A stretch of DNA of 64,000 nucleotides from Silene conica (GCA_029255685.2 CM055311.2:18436952-18500951); one strand, 5' to 3'; numbered from the stretch's first letter, positions 47,334 through 59,434 are shown. Notes: generated by a model not told the origin, from the letters alone. Made by a program: numbers and translations.

Positions 47334-48624
47334 TGTTGGAAACTAAGTTCCCTTATATTATACTCAAATCTAATGTGAGTTTAAATTATTTAAGTTTAGT
47401 CATAAAACTTAATTAGATCTTATGCATGCATGATGATATCATAAGATTTAGTAGTCCTTACATTGGTTTTAGAAGGTTTATACTCAATAATCACCTATTA
47501 TTTGAGTCTTCAATCCACCGAAATTACCCTTAAACGATCTAACAAAAATCGTCTCCTAAAGGTGCGTATCAAGGACCCGATCTCAAACCAACACAATTTT
47601 GTTACTAGAAAAATGTATTAGTTAACTAGAGATAATAATAATATTACTCTTAATATTATTAATATGGAAATAATAACTTTCTTAGTAAAAACTATTTTAC
47701 TAAAGAAAATATGAGAATAAGGTTTGTAGTATGTTTTGTGTTAGCACCAAAAGACTTAGCCAAAAACTAGTACAAATGAGGTGTGTGTGTGTGTGCATTA
47801 TATAGAGCAAAAATGAGCTCATTTGCTTGCATGTTGGCCGGCTTCTTCAAGCCTTTTTTAAGGCCAATGCATGGCTTACTATTTCTTACATAAAGCATGC
47901 AAGATACCTTACACCCCTATTGTGTAAGATGCACACAATCAATTCATTCATTCAAACACACAACCTACATACATACATACTAATACACGGTTGAAATGGG
48001 GTTATTTTAGACCCCATTTTATCTTTGTCAATTGTGTTAATTTGTAACATGTCACACATGTTTCATAACACATGACCCAATTTGTTAATTGTGCAATTTT
48101 AACTATTAAAATTCATAATTTACAAATTTATTACATTTAAATAATTTACACTAATAATTTCGAAATTATTATTGTACAAAAATGTAATGTCGTAATTTAA
48201 TTACAACTCTTTGTAATTTTATGATCAACCGTGTTCATTCTCAATTTAATCGTTTCCCAAACGAATAAATAAAACCGAGTAATAAAACGATTTTATTACT
48301 TTGACTTTAATTATTATTATAATCCCATTATAAAAAAATATTCGTCATATAAAATTATTTCCAAAATTTCCAGTTATTAATTAATTTGTATCCAATACAA
48401 TATTAATTAATTATTCCATTGAGACGGAATTCCCTAAAGATATGACCTTAAGGGATCAACTGATCACCACCATCATATGACGATAATGTCAAACTCTAGA
48501 CAGCCAATCATTATCGATAAATGTTGATCAGTTGACTTTAAAAGAGTAACACTCCCAGTTGTGTTTCATTTAAATGAGTTTTAATTACGTCAACACACTA
48601 TTGTCGAGGACACTTCCTCCAACA
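47334..48624 (-). repeat. 5' LTR (right) of gag-only element
   Basis: It is almost identical to 39657-40943, with its core inverted repeat at 48453-48536. This LTR should carry the promoter for the minus-strand gag transcript. Confidence 0.95.
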
Positions 48625-48669
48625 GGTTCTCATGGTTCTCATTATAAGGGTGGTTCTTGCCGGATCCCG

Positions 48670-48673
<4 letters not shown>

Positions 48674-48736
<63 letters not shown>
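48674..48736. repeat. (TA)n microsatellite
   Basis: About 31 uninterrupted TA units lie just outside the gag-only element. Confidence 0.97.
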
Positions 48737-48740
<4 letters not shown>

Positions 48741-49182
48741 TTGATTTCTCACAATATTCCAACGATTATTCTTTTTATAGCAAAAGACGCTAACCAAATC
48801 ACTATCAGTCAACCTGTGTTTTCAGAAGGTTATTGTCTTTATGTTATTTAACATTTCTCTATATTTTCATTACCGTTTTGGCCTTTTTGTTTGGCTGAAG
48901 ATGACTGGTTGATGAAGGCCGATAGCACAAAGGCAAAGCTTGTCTGAAGTAGATACATGGTAAGTATGGAGATCAGATAAGATGTTAGTTGATGCTGCAA
49001 TTTCTAATAGTTATAATGCACAAACTGAACAAACTGGTATACAAAGTACGAAAATAGTGAATAAAAGGAACTGACCATGTTCAACTGGAAAAGGAAGAAC
49101 ACAAGTAACAATATTGCAAAATTGTTGTGATGCCAATTTAAAGAGAAGCCTTAAGAAAACGAAGAAGTCGTTTCAAGGCTAA

Positions 49183-50540
49183 CTAATAAGATTCTAGAGG
49201 ATCATGAAGGGATTGGGCTCGCTTGTTGACAACAAAGGCAAGGTCAGGTCGAGTATTAAGGGAAAGGTATTGAAGTCGTCCGACAGTAGCACGGTAGTTT
49301 GAGGGGTTTGGAATGGACTGACCAGACGCAAGGGTGAGGGGAGGATAGATGCTCATAGGGGTGGTGGTGCGTTTGCAATCAAGCATATGGGGGCGAGTAA
49401 GTATGTCATGGATGTACTTGGTCTAGGTGAGTCGTAGGCCAAAGGTTGTAAGTGATACTTTTACTCCGAGAAAGTATGACGGGAAACCAAGATCTTTAAA
49501 AGAAAACCGATTTGCAAACGATGAAATAAAATGATCAAGATGAAGGGATTTGGGACCGGTGACTATATATAATGTCATTGACATAAACAAGAAGATATAT
49601 GGTGAGTGAATGATTATTAAAAAGAAATAGAGCATGATCAGAAACAGATTGAGTAAAAGCATAAGAGTGGAGATAATTCGTAAGTTCATTATTATACCAA
49701 GCTCGAGGAACTTGCTTAAGACCGTAAATAGCTTTCGACAGTTTACATACATGAGCTGGGAAAGATTGATTAACAAAGCTTGGAGGTTGAGACATAAAAA
49801 CAGTTTCAGTTAATGTACCTTGAAGAAAAGCATTGTTAATGTCGATTTTCTTGAGAGACCAACCACGGGTTAGTGCAAGCAAGAGAATAGAGGCACCGTG
49901 ACGGGTTTAACAACGGGACTGAAAGTTTAAGTGTAATCAGCACCTAGTCGTTGATGAAATCCTTTATCGACAAGACAGACTCTGTATTTGTTGATGGTAT
50001 TGTCCGGATTATATTTTATGCGAAACACCCAACGACAACCAACAACATTGTAACATGTGTTAAAGGGAACAAGGACCAAGTATTATTGGTGATGATATCA
50101 TAATTTTCGGTAGATATGGTAGTCTGCCATTTCGAATCAGAGAGAGCAGTTTTGAGGGAGACAGTAGGAAGAGAGGTGTTGGAGATATGGGCTAACTTGG
50201 CATATCGGGGATTCGGCACACGAATGTTGTTCATGAGCCAAGTGGTGACACGGGAGGGGGCTGACAGAAGGGGGTGAACAGGCTGAACAGGTCATGAGGC
50301 AGATTGTGATGGAGTAAAGAAGCTAGAAGGTGAGGTGGTACACGAAGGAGATGAGGGGGTGGTAGAAACATGTGTGGTAACAGGTGTATCAGACGGGCTT
50401 TGTATTTGTTGATGGTATTGTCCGGATTATATTTTATGCGAAACACCCAATGACAACCAACAATATTGTAAGATGTGTCAAAGGGAACATGGGAGCAAGT
50501 ATTATTGGTCATGAGAGCAAAATTTTCGGGAGACATTGTA
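49183..50540 (-). pseudogene. Decayed copia reverse transcriptase (RE1-like)
   Basis: Minus-strand pieces in order are: an N-terminal RT block with the RVT_2 start (NTWSL, IVGCHWVFRIKYN, INKYKARL), WSLKKIDINNAFLQGTLTE with AIYGLKQVPRAWYN, and the region of the catalytic motif (LLVYVNDII, with Asn replacing the first Asp of YVDD). Last is LQYLSLNTRPDLAFVVNK at 49183-49386. Several frameshifts join these pieces, and one part is duplicated. RNase H is absent. It is an old relic. Confidence 0.85.
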
Positions 50541-50815
50541 GTATGTCATTTCGGATCAAAGAGAGCAGTTTTGAGGGAGATATGGGAAGAGAGGTGTTGG
50601 AGATATGGGATAACTTGGCATGCCGGGGATTCGACACACGGATGTTTTTCATGAGCCGAGTGGTGACACGTGAGGGGTCTGACAGAGGGGGTGAATAAGC
50701 TGAACAGGTCAGGCTGTACAAGCTGGACAAAGGCAGATTGTGAGGGAGTAGAGAAGTTAGAAGGTGATGTGGTATATGGAGGAGAGGATAGGGAAGTGAA
50801 AACATGTGTGGTAGC
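49983..50815 (-). repeat. Tandem duplication (~416-bp unit) within copia relic
   Basis: TTTGTTGATGGTATTGTCCG at 49987 recurs at 50405, and the following ~400 bp are repeated with moderate divergence. The linker and RT start are therefore present twice. Confidence 0.85.
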
Positions 50816-51060
50816 AGGTGTAATTGGGGGTAGCAGGAGTATTTGCAGGGGTGCTTGGAGCTGTTTGAAGGGGTGGAGAGATGAAGCAGAGGGGGGTGGG
50901 GATGGAAGAGTAGAAGGAGTGATGGAGAACCATTGAGTGAGGGAGTATGTAGAGGGTGTAGGTTCATTAGGACAACGGGTAGAGTAATGTGCTCTATCAC
51001 TGCTCTACTGCAGCAGTTAGATAAATACCATATGAAGAATTTGATAGATAATGTGCGCAA
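50541..51060 (-). pseudogene. copia integrase-RT linker relic
   Basis: A Pro/Leu/His/Ser-rich minus-strand frame with RVTTRLMKNIRVSNPRHAKL is typical of the region between integrase and RT. It is the upstream continuation of the RT relic. Confidence 0.65.
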
Positions 51061-51595
51061 TAGTAATATTTATTTTTCATTAGATAGATTAAGCTCATTT
51101 TACAGTCACAATTGTCTAATACGTGGTAATGTTAACTTCATTCTACTTCTCATTCTGCTGGGAGCTTGTTCATTAGACAAAAATAAAATCCTTGCACCTT
51201 GGAAAGATTTACTTACCTTTTGAGTTGTCGTAAAGTATTGAAAATAAGTTGACGTATAATGTTGTCATTCAGACAATATTCAGTCCCATAAACGTAATTT
51301 ACGAATGCTAGAGTCAGGGTAGTAGGAGGTCCGTCGTGGGACGTAGCTCTGAGCTTATAAGTTGACGATTCCCGTGAGCCAATGTTTACGTAACTTACAC
51401 GAGATAGATAGACCATATGATTATAATCAAATATGTTAATCATTCAGTATATCAAAATCACTTTACAACAAATCAACACGCCACATGAATATGATACGAA
51501 CAAAAAAACTACTATGTTGAAATTATGAATATTTACATAATGATAAATTACGTCCCTTGGAATTCTGCGCGCATCGCGCGCGGAATAACATTTAG
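51061..51595. other. Unassigned DNA ending in a possible Helitron 3' terminus
   Basis: No gene is recognised. A GC-rich hairpin, GCGCGC-ATC-GCGCGC (51567-51581), stands in AT-rich DNA. It is followed by AATAACATTTAG and a T. This resembles the Helitron 3' end (hairpin, about ten bases, CTRR before host T), although it has TTAG instead of CTAG. No matching 5' end was found. Confidence 0.45.
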
Positions 51596-51664
51596 TCTAT
51601 ATAAATGGATAGACATCAGATTTTTCGAAATAACTGATGTATACATATATACATTAGATTTTTT

Positions 51665-53700
51665 TTGGGAATGAGTATTTCATTCTCAAATATGAACTTG
51701 GCCCAAATCACTTGTTTGGGAATGACTAAAATTTCAAAATTAGAATTTGGGTCAAATACATAAGGATTTGGAAAAAAATCCTACAAGTATAATTCAAATA
51801 CCAACCCAACCCATGTCATTTTAAAATGAAAACAACTCCCTATAATCCCTTCCCCTCCATTAATCTCTCGACAAACACTTCCCCGCCCAAACCCTAGATT
51901 TTTCTAACGCCATTATCGCCCCAAAATTCGCATAGCTTCAATCCTCCAACAATCAATTTTCATTCAGGTAACTTTTTCTTGTATTCCTGTCGATTTTCAA
52001 TACTTAACTAGTAAAATTGTTAGTTGTTCGATTTATAAGTTAATAGATTAAGATTGTTTCATCGATTAAGAAAGTGAGCTGATTCATTTTTTGAGGATTA
52101 CGTAGTAGCCGAGTGCTTAAATTGTGGTGTTAATTAAAGATTTTCAATTAGTTGCTTCTTTTGATTATGTGGAGAATTTAAAGTGATTGTTTAATTATGA
52201 AATATGAAAATCTGATCTTTATTTGTTTGTATGGATGAATAGCATTACCATCATTTTGAGTTTTAGATGTAATCACTCTGCTACTACAGTTTGTCAAACT
52301 GCATGTAAATTGTGCGCGTCCATCATCATATAATTCCTAATGCAACTGTGTATAGTATTTAGTAGGAAAGAGCTGATCTATAGATGAAATTGTTTTTGTT
52401 AAATACGGAGTAATTAGGGATTAGGGTAGAGGTCAAATCGAGGACATGTTGAATTCTGATTGTTTGATTATGGAGATTGAAGAGATACTCATAGAATTTC
52501 ATTTAAGACTGCTTGAGCTTAAGACACATTTGGTAGCTAAAATTTCTAAATTGTAACCTGTAAAACTTGAGCATTTGAGTAGCTCGTGCTTGTAACAATG
52601 GATATTTGGAGTAATAGAATGTTTTTACTATTGTTCGTATGTTGTGTCTTTCACCGGACTATTGGCAGTGCCCCAAATTTTACATCAAAATCCCCAATAC
52701 AATACTTTAGATCAGTAAGTATTCATTGGATTCGCCCTTTTCTCTTTCAAATGTGAATGCATGCTTTACTAACTGACCTACTTAAAATTCGCATTCGCTT
52801 CCACGCTCGGAATACTAAAATGCCAATCTCGTCATAGATGAGAGAGCTGAATACTTGTGCAGCTTGATAGTTAGTATAAATTCTGCAACTATACCAACAC
52901 AATGGAATAATGGATGGACATTCTGAGACTAACTCACAATTCTTATTTTACATTCTCTTTTCTATATTTCTCTAACACCTCGTCTTTTTTCTTCTTCTTT
53001 ATTAAATTATTATGTTTCCTCAGGTTGCTCGACATCTCATTCTTGTTGGCCATCATGTTTATATGGTTCATGTATTTACTCTTGTTCATGCATTCTTGTA
53101 TGTTGGGTCTGAAAATGTTACTACTAATTGCAGGCCAATCTAAATACACCATCATATTCAAATAAGTCCATTGAGATGACATTTGGGTGTTGGTTGGGCT
53201 AGATTGGGCTGTTGGTGATGGAGGAGAACATTAAGAAGAAGGTGCTATTATGATGGAGGATGATGCTTGCGACTTTGGGAGGAAAAAAAGGTTTATGATA
53301 GAAATTTCTAATGTAATTGACATCCTCCGTCCTCAAGTTTTGAAAGCTTTGAAAGCTGTGAGTATGTTTGCGGAGTCTCCGGTAAAATTTCAGTGCTCAA
53401 GGACCTTCCTGACGACCAAAAGTTTGATTGGATAAGATTTTTATGTTCAAATTGTAAATTTATGGTCACTGGATTTTATTTTTATATTGAAATATTTTGT
53501 TTAAATCTTTTTTGAGTACAAATTTGGATTTCCAAATCCCATGTCTTGCCAAACACCGAATTTGGATTTCGAAATCCAGAATTTCAAATCCTTTGTTTCT
53601 CAAACAAAGAATTTGGATTTATAATCCATAATTTCACTTTTCTAATTTGAAAGTTGGGTTTCAAAATGAAATCTCCGTTTCCAAACGCTACCTTAACTTA
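51665..53700. mobile_element. Candidate DNA transposon with imperfect TIRs (Harbinger/hAT-like)
   Basis: The left end GGGAATGAGTATTTCATTCT resembles, inverted, the right end near 53655-53685 (AAAATGAAATCTCCGTTTCC). Both flanks are full of AATTTGGATTT/AAATCCAAA motifs. A 5' UTR-like segment with a donor site (CATTCAGGTAAC, ~51962) suggests a gene inside. Coding traces near 53250-53435 are short and not identified. No target duplication was confirmed. Confidence 0.35.
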
Positions 53701-53770
53701 TATCTATTTGACATTTTGCAGTAGTGTTAGTAAGGGTCTTAATATATGGGGATGTTACAGTAGGTCAACC

Positions 53771-54138
53771 TAGAGCTGTATAATGGGCTGGGCCGGGCCG
53801 GGCTGGGCCAAGAAACGACAACCCTGGCACAGCCCTAAAACAATGTTGGGCTGGGCTGGGCTGAGCCAAGAAAAGTCAGCCCTGGCCCAGCACTGTGGGG
53901 TTGATTGTTGTGCTATTGGGCTGAATTTGTGTTAATTGTGTTAGTGGGCTGGTCCGGGCTGGGTTGGGCTGAATTTCACACAGGGCTGCTGATAGGGCTG
54001 GGCTGACAAAATCTGGCCCTGGCCCTAATTGCTACAGGGCTGTGCTAGCCCAGCCCTAACCCTGTATGGACTAGAAAAATTGACCCATATAACAGGGTTG
54101 GGTCAGACCGGAATGGTCCGTTACGTCGTCCAACTCTA
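53771..54138. mobile_element. hAT MITE 1 (GGGCTGGGC-rich), TSD GGTCAACC
   Basis: It starts TAGAGCTG and ends CAACTCTA, with perfect 8-bp duplications GGTCAACC at 53763-53770 and 54139-54146. The interior is built from GGGCTGGGCC-like repeats. Confidence 0.92.
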
Positions 54139-54146
54139 GGTCAACC

Positions 54147-54713
54147 AATTATTCAAAGAGTGATATCGCCTAAAGGACAGCCACGCCAAACCAATGACAA
54201 TCCGCTAAAAGGAGCCCTGATCTAGACTGGTATATGCCGACCCCCTTCAAACGATGTGCCATTTATATTAAAAGATTCAAAACATTAACAAAATATTAGG
54301 CACGATTGTTATGCGGCCGGCATATTATATACCGTTTGCATTACAAGTTTATAATGGGTGAGTTGGTGATTTATTTCTAAGCTCTATAATAATGTTTTGT
54401 TAGGTCAAGTGTAATGCTTATGAACACTTTTATATAAATATCGATCTTAAAAATTGTAATGAAACTCAAAATAAATTTATATAAGTTCAACTAGATTTTT
54501 GTTAAAAGTTTAAAAAATTAAAATATAACTCAAACACTCGATTCGCCAGGAAAAAAATATACATAAGTTCAAATGGATCTGTATTGGTATGGTATAACTA
54601 GTCCATTCGATAGAAAAAACAAAAAACCCATATTTCATACAAAAATTCTTGTTTCAAACAAAGCATATTCGTTTGAAATAATAAGACGGGTCAAATACCT
54701 ATCACTTTTTATA
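54147..54713. other. No gene seen
   Basis: AT-rich sequence between two MITEs, with nothing recognisable on either strand. Confidence 0.6.
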
Positions 54714-55001
54714 TACTCCCTCATATTCAACATAACCTTCCCTATTTCATTTTTTGTCTATTCACAATACTTTCCCTATTTCCTTATTGTTTTTATACAT
54801 ATTTTAATCACTCCACCACAATACCCACTATACTCATACTTTATACTTATTTTAATCCTCTTAGTCACAACAATTACCCCACAATATATACCCTCTCTCC
54901 AATTATCCAAACCCACAGCAATACTTTCTAATATAATAATCCCCTCCTTGTTCTTCGTGTCTTCCCCAAATAGGGAAGGTTATGTTGAATAGGAGGGAGT
55001 A
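54714..55001. mobile_element. Stowaway-like MITE (copy 2)
   Basis: 288 bp, TA-bounded, with ends CTCCCTCATATTCAACATAAC and its complement near TATGTTGAATAGGAGGGAG. It belongs to the same family as 10093-10391, including the internal run of CACTCCACCACAATACCC. Confidence 0.9.
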
Positions 55002-55032
55002 TAAAACAAAAACAAAATGTCTATATATTAGT

Positions 55033-55593
55033 TAGAGCTGTCCAAATGCGGGTTTGGGCCGGACATGGGCTGGGCTGAAAGGGAAAAGTATGTCCTAAAG
55101 ACTATAGCGGGCGGGTTGGGCCAAAATAGCGGGTCACTTCTCCTTGCCCTTACCCGCCCAACTGCTAAATTCGGGCAACCCGTGGACTGACAGGCTCATA
55201 TTTTTCTGTTAACTCTTGAGAATTAATTAATTAAGTAATTAACAACGCGATAAACTTGAAAAATCGATATTGAATTGTGTTTTTAGTTCATAACACCAAT
55301 ACACAAAATATAAGGATGACTAACTTGGTCATCTGAGTATAAGTTCAAAATCCAAATAAGAGTAAAAGAAAAAAAACAAGAATTAAATATATATTAATTG
55401 CTCATATTATTTAGCGGGTCGGATGGGCCAGCCCGTTTTACATTTCTCTTGTCCGTGTCCGACCCATTTACCAAAATGGGTTGGGCCGGGTTAGCCCATA
55501 GCCCATTTATTCAGAAAAATGATGTCCAAACCCGGTAAAAATTTGGGCCGGATGGGCCTGATTTTCGGACGGTATCGCCCATGAACAGCTCTA
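55033..55593. mobile_element. hAT MITE 2, TSD ATATTAGT
   Basis: It starts TAGAGCTGTCC and ends GAACAGCTCTA, with perfect 8-bp duplications ATATTAGT at 55025-55032 and 55594-55601. The GGGCCGG-type subterminal motifs relate it to MITE 1. Confidence 0.94.
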
Positions 55594-55771
55594 ATATTAG
55601 TAAAAAAGACTTGTCTTATCTATACAATTGGGGTTTATTTGACTCGTTTTAATCTTAAAACGGTTATATTCGTCTTAAGAGAGACTTATCGTATTTCATA
55701 ACACGATTCAATTTGTTTGATAAATTTTCCATTTAAAAAAAATGAAAATTTGATGAGCTATTAATTTGAAA

Positions 55772-56654
55772 TCCCCTATCTATAAAAGGAAGGTTTTTTC
55801 TAGGCTTGTGATTGGCTGAATTTTTTTTTTTTTTTTTTTTTTACACATTAACCAACCCCACTCTCTCCACCTACTCTCTCCAATTAATTACCCTCTCTCC
55901 TCATTTCTTATTATTTTTCATATACATATTCATATGTTAAAAAGCTTATAATAAAAAAAATTAATCACATTCAACATTACAATAAAAGAAAATTTTAAAA
56001 AAATCGGAAATCTATATAGGGGACAACAAATTTTAATAAAAAAAAATTACAATTCCGGAAAATTAACCTCTTGGATACCTTGACAATTAAAATTAAATTA
56101 GAATTTTTGTATGAACGGTCTCATACTCTCCTACCATAAGACGATCAACATATATACAAAGAAAAATCGTTTATTAGCACTGAAGGAACAACTTTTTATA
56201 TGAGACCGTATTACTCTATAATTTGTGACAATTAAAATGTATAAAAGCAAATTTATATACTATATAAAACATATACATTAAATTTAACACGAGGCCCAAA
56301 TTTTAAGATTTTGATGAAAAATAAATCCTAAAAATATCTATATTTCCAAAAATATGAAAAAAAGGTCACTATTTAATCAAAAGTGGTCATTACGTATCAA
56401 AATGTGATCATTTTCCTACTGGTCGCATGTGCGACCGTCGTAAAGTATAATTTTGCGAAATGGTAAATTAAGGCCACATAAAATAATACGAATAATAATT
56501 ATTATTAGGTGATATTGTCGACTCATGCATCTATATTGATCCATGTTTTTATGGTTATCTATTAGCCCAAAATATATATTTTTACAAGCTCAGAAATAGT
56601 TGGGGTCAACAAAAATATACAATGCCGTTTTATTATATACGGTTTTAGATTAAA
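55772..56654 (+). mobile_element. Helitron 5' portion (interrupted or truncated)
   Basis: It begins TCCCCTATCTATAAAAGGAA after an A and continues with a GATTGGCTGAATTTTTTT segment typical of plant non-autonomous Helitron 5' ends. Another Helitron start interrupts it at 56655. No own 3' end is seen. Confidence 0.6.
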
Positions 56655-57745
56655 TCCCTTATCAATAAAAGGAACAACTTTTCTTGCTTTTTCATTGGTT
56701 GCTTAATTTTAGGAAATTAAAAACCTTCTTTCTCGCCATGTCCTACCACTCACACAAGGAGATTTAATTTTTCTTCTTTTTACTTTTCTCCATTTAACAT
56801 TCTAAAGTTACAAATAATTTTTATCTCCATAATAAAAAAAAAAAAAAACAACTTTACTCCAAATTCGAAAATAAAAAAATCACTAAAATTCTACCCAGAA
56901 ACATAAAATTCAACAATATTAAAAAAGGTTGGACAATTAGAAGTAATTAACAAATATTTAGAGGTATGAAAAACGAAAAAAAAACGAAGGGTTAAAAATT
57001 AACAAACATACGTATATCTAAAAAAATGAAAAAAATACACGAGGAGATAAAAATTAACAAAAAAACGTAAATTAAAAAATGAAAGAAACGTAGATATTTT
57101 TGAATAAGATCAAATAAACCCAACCCATAAAATTAAAAAAATGAAAAAAATACACGAGGAGATAAAAATCAACAAAAAAACCGTAGATTAAAAAATGAAA
57201 AAAACGTAGATCAATTTTTTTTGAATAAGATCAAATAAACCCAACCCATTAAATTAACAAAAAAAAAATATAAATTTACGATTTTTAAGAAAATATAACA
57301 ACCTTCGAGAATTAGTCAATTAAAACTACGTTAACATCGAGTAAAAAGATGGTCTTAATAACAATACATTATTATTTTCTTTATAAAATCATCCACAAAT
57401 TTTAAGAGACTGCTATTAAAAATATTTCTATCATTTTACTTTCATTTAGAGAGTAAGTTATTTAAAGGGTAAGATATAGAAATACAATACAATTTCTTTA
57501 CCTATTTTATATGGTTCAAATTTATTTCATAATGTCATGATTATTTATTTCAATTTATATAATCATTAAAAAAAATTTAATTATACCAGTAAATCAATTA
57601 TTTGGAGTCAAAATCATCCCCGAATTCATAATTTATATATTTCTCCTTTAAGTTCATATTAAATTATATTTTTACTACTTTTTTAATATATTTACGAAAT
57701 TTTTAGAAATAGACCCGTACATTTTTTGTACGGGCATAAAACTAG
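56655..57745 (+). mobile_element. Non-autonomous Helitron, 1.09 kb, upstream of the UGT gene
   Basis: The 5' end is TCCCTTATCAATAAAAGGAA. The 3' hairpin is CCCGTAC (57714-57720) with GTACGGG (57728-57734), followed by CATAAAA and CTAG (57742-57745). It sits between host A and T as Helitrons do. A ~115-bp internal tandem repeat (57024-57257, with ATACACGAGGAGATAAAAAT) is present. There is no coding capacity. Confidence 0.85.
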
Positions 57746-57997
57746 TCTACAAGTAATAGGAGTGATTAAAAAAAGAAAAAAAAATGTATTATGAACGTGT
57801 AGTGCAAGTGCAAGTATACAGTCATGCACGATTGCACGTTATGCAGCGCATCATTTGTTTTTCCTAAGCATTTATTTGAAGATCTATCGTCTATAATTCT
57901 ATACTACTTCATTTGTTTTTGCTTATTACTATTCACTTAATAATAACGAACTCCTCTTTCAAAGTTCAAACAACAAAGCTCAACTACTCTTTTCATC
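57746..57997 (+). promoter_or_regulatory. Residual promoter and 5' UTR of the UGT gene
   Basis: Only about 250 bp separate the Helitron 3' end from the ATG. A weak TATA-like TCTATAATTCTATAC lies near 57888-57903. CAACAAAGCTCAACTACTC, typical of a plant 5' UTR, precedes the start. More distant control elements would have to lie within or beyond the Helitrons. Confidence 0.45.
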
Positions 57998-59434
57998 ATG
58001 ATGCAAGTCCAAAACCGAGTTCATGTTGCCATGATTCCTACACCAGGAATGGGTCACTTAATCCCACTCACTGAGTTTGCTCGTCGACTCACTCACTCAC
58101 AAAACATCTCCGTCACTTTCATTTTACCCACTGATGGTTCTCCTATTTCAAACTCCACATCATCTCTCTTAAACTCCCTTCCCAAATCCGTAACTCATGA
58201 ATTTCTCCCACCCGTCGACGTCTCCGACCTCCCTGAACAAGCCGCTATCGAAACCAGGATCATGCTCACCCTCACTCGATCCCTCCCGAGACTCGGTGAC
58301 TCGCTCCGAGTCATGGCTGAGTCAACTCGTTTGGTCGCCATTGTTACAGACCATTTTGGGTTTCCTGTGTTCGAGTTGGCCCAACAGTTTGGGGCTTTGC
58401 CTTACTTGTTTTTTCCCACTAGTGGGCTGGGCTTGTGTTTTGGGTTCAAGCTTCCTATACTTGATAAAACGTACACGTGTGAGTATAGGGATTTACCTGA
58501 ACCGGTTCAGTTCTATCCCGGTTCGGTTCCGGTTCATGGAGTGGACTTTGTAGACCAGGTTCAGGATAGAAATGATGAAGCCTACAAGGGGTTGCTTCAC
58601 ATGCTTACAACATTTCATGATGTAGCTGGGATATTTGTGAATAGTTTTACGGATCTCGAACCGGCAGCGTTTAAGTACTTAATGGACGATGAAGTTCGGG
58701 AGAAGAATAAGTTTCCTCCGATTTATCCGGTTGGACCGGTTTTTAAAACCGGGTTTGAAACTGACACCGATGGAGGTAGTTGTATAAGGTGGTTAGATGA
58801 GCAGCCACGTGGATCGGTTTTATTTGTGTCGTTCGGAAGTGGTGGGTCCCTTTCTCATGATCAAATTGTGGAGTTAGCATATGGGCTTGAATCAAGTGGG
58901 GTTAGTTTTTTGTGGGCTGTAAAGAGCCCAAATGATAAAATGGCTAATGGAAATTTTTTCACGGTTGATAGTGTTAATGACTCACTTGATTATTTGCCCC
59001 AAGGTTTCCTGGAGAGGACTAAAGGGATAGGTCTAGTGGTGCCCACATGGGTCCCGCAAGTCCGAGTCTTGAGTCATGACTCGGTAGGCGGGTTTTTAAC
59101 TCATTGTGGTTGGAACTCAACCTTGGAGGGTATTGTTCATGGTACGCCCATGATTGCATGGCCGTTGTTTGCCGAGCAAAAGATGAATGCTGTTTTGTTA
59201 GCAGAAGATTTAAAAGTGGCGGTAAGGGTGAAGCCAAATGAAGAGGGTTTGGTTAAAAGAGAGCAAATTGTTGAGTATGTAAGGAGTTTAATTGTAGGAG
59301 AGGAAGGAAAAGTAATGAGAGATAGGATTAGCAAGTTGAAGGATAGGGCTAGTTTAGCCTTGAGTGAAGGTGGATCATCCGATAAATCATTAGAAATGGT
59401 GATTGATGTATGGATGAATTACAATTCACAGTAG
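57998..59434 (+). CDS. UDP-glycosyltransferase, UGT72 family (hydroquinone/monolignol glucosyltransferase-like)
   Basis: This is an intact 478-residue single-exon frame, the usual length and structure for plant family 1 UGTs. The N-terminal acceptor domain carries the catalytic His20 (PTPGMGHLIP) and its partner Asp118 (IVTDHFG). The sugar-donor domain has the 44-residue PSPG box from Trp351 (WVPQVRVL) through HCGWNSTLEG to Gln394 (FAEQ), and the final Gln favours UDP-glucose. The GMGHLIPL, ERTKG and LFAEQKMNAVLL blocks resemble UGT72B enzymes, which O-glucosylate phenolics such as hydroquinone, monolignols and xenobiotic phenols in the cytosol. The exact acceptor cannot be told. Two Met codons occur at the start, and either could serve. 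A Helitron ends 252 bp upstream and a hAT MITE lies 83 bp after the stop, so transposons frame both regulatory regions. Confidence 0.95.
   Translation: MMQVQNRVHVAMIPTPGMGHLIPLTEFARRLTHSQNISVTFILPTDGSPISNSTSSLLNSLPKSVTHEFLPPVDVSDLPEQAAIETRIMLTLTRSLPRLGDSLRVMAESTRLVAIVTDHFGFPVFELAQQFGALPYLFFPTSGLGLCFGFKLPILDKTYTCEYRDLPEPVQFYPGSVPVHGVDFVDQVQDRNDEAYKGLLHMLTTFHDVAGIFVNSFTDLEPAAFKYLMDDEVREKNKFPPIYPVGPVFKTGFETDTDGGSCIRWLDEQPRGSVLFVSFGSGGSLSHDQIVELAYGLESSGVSFLWAVKSPNDKMANGNFFTVDSVNDSLDYLPQGFLERTKGIGLVVPTWVPQVRVLSHDSVGGFLTHCGWNSTLEGIVHGTPMIAWPLFAEQKMNAVLLAEDLKVAVRVKPNEEGLVKREQIVEYVRSLIVGEEGKVMRDRISKLKDRASLALSEGGSSDKSLEMVIDVWMNYNSQ

Larger units (their letters stand above)
39657..48624 (-). mobile_element. 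Gag-only copia-related LTR retrotransposon (TR-GAG type), intact and very young
   Basis: The LTRs at 39657-40943 (1287 bp) and 47334-48624 (1291 bp) both run TGTTGGAAAC ... CCTCCAACA. The flanking target duplication GGTTC is perfect (39652-39656 and 48625-48629). The element lies on the minus strand: the tRNA-iMet primer site is next to the right LTR, and the polypurine tract is next to the left one. I count two substitutions and two dinucleotide-repeat length changes between LTRs. The internal 6.4 kb holds one intact gag ORF and no recognisable protease, integrase or RT. It must be moved in trans, and the near-identical LTRs imply that happened very recently. Confidence 0.95.

Noticed and set aside
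48657..48851. 64-residue frame with Tyr-Ile repeats
   Set aside because: It is a translation of a (TA)n microsatellite.
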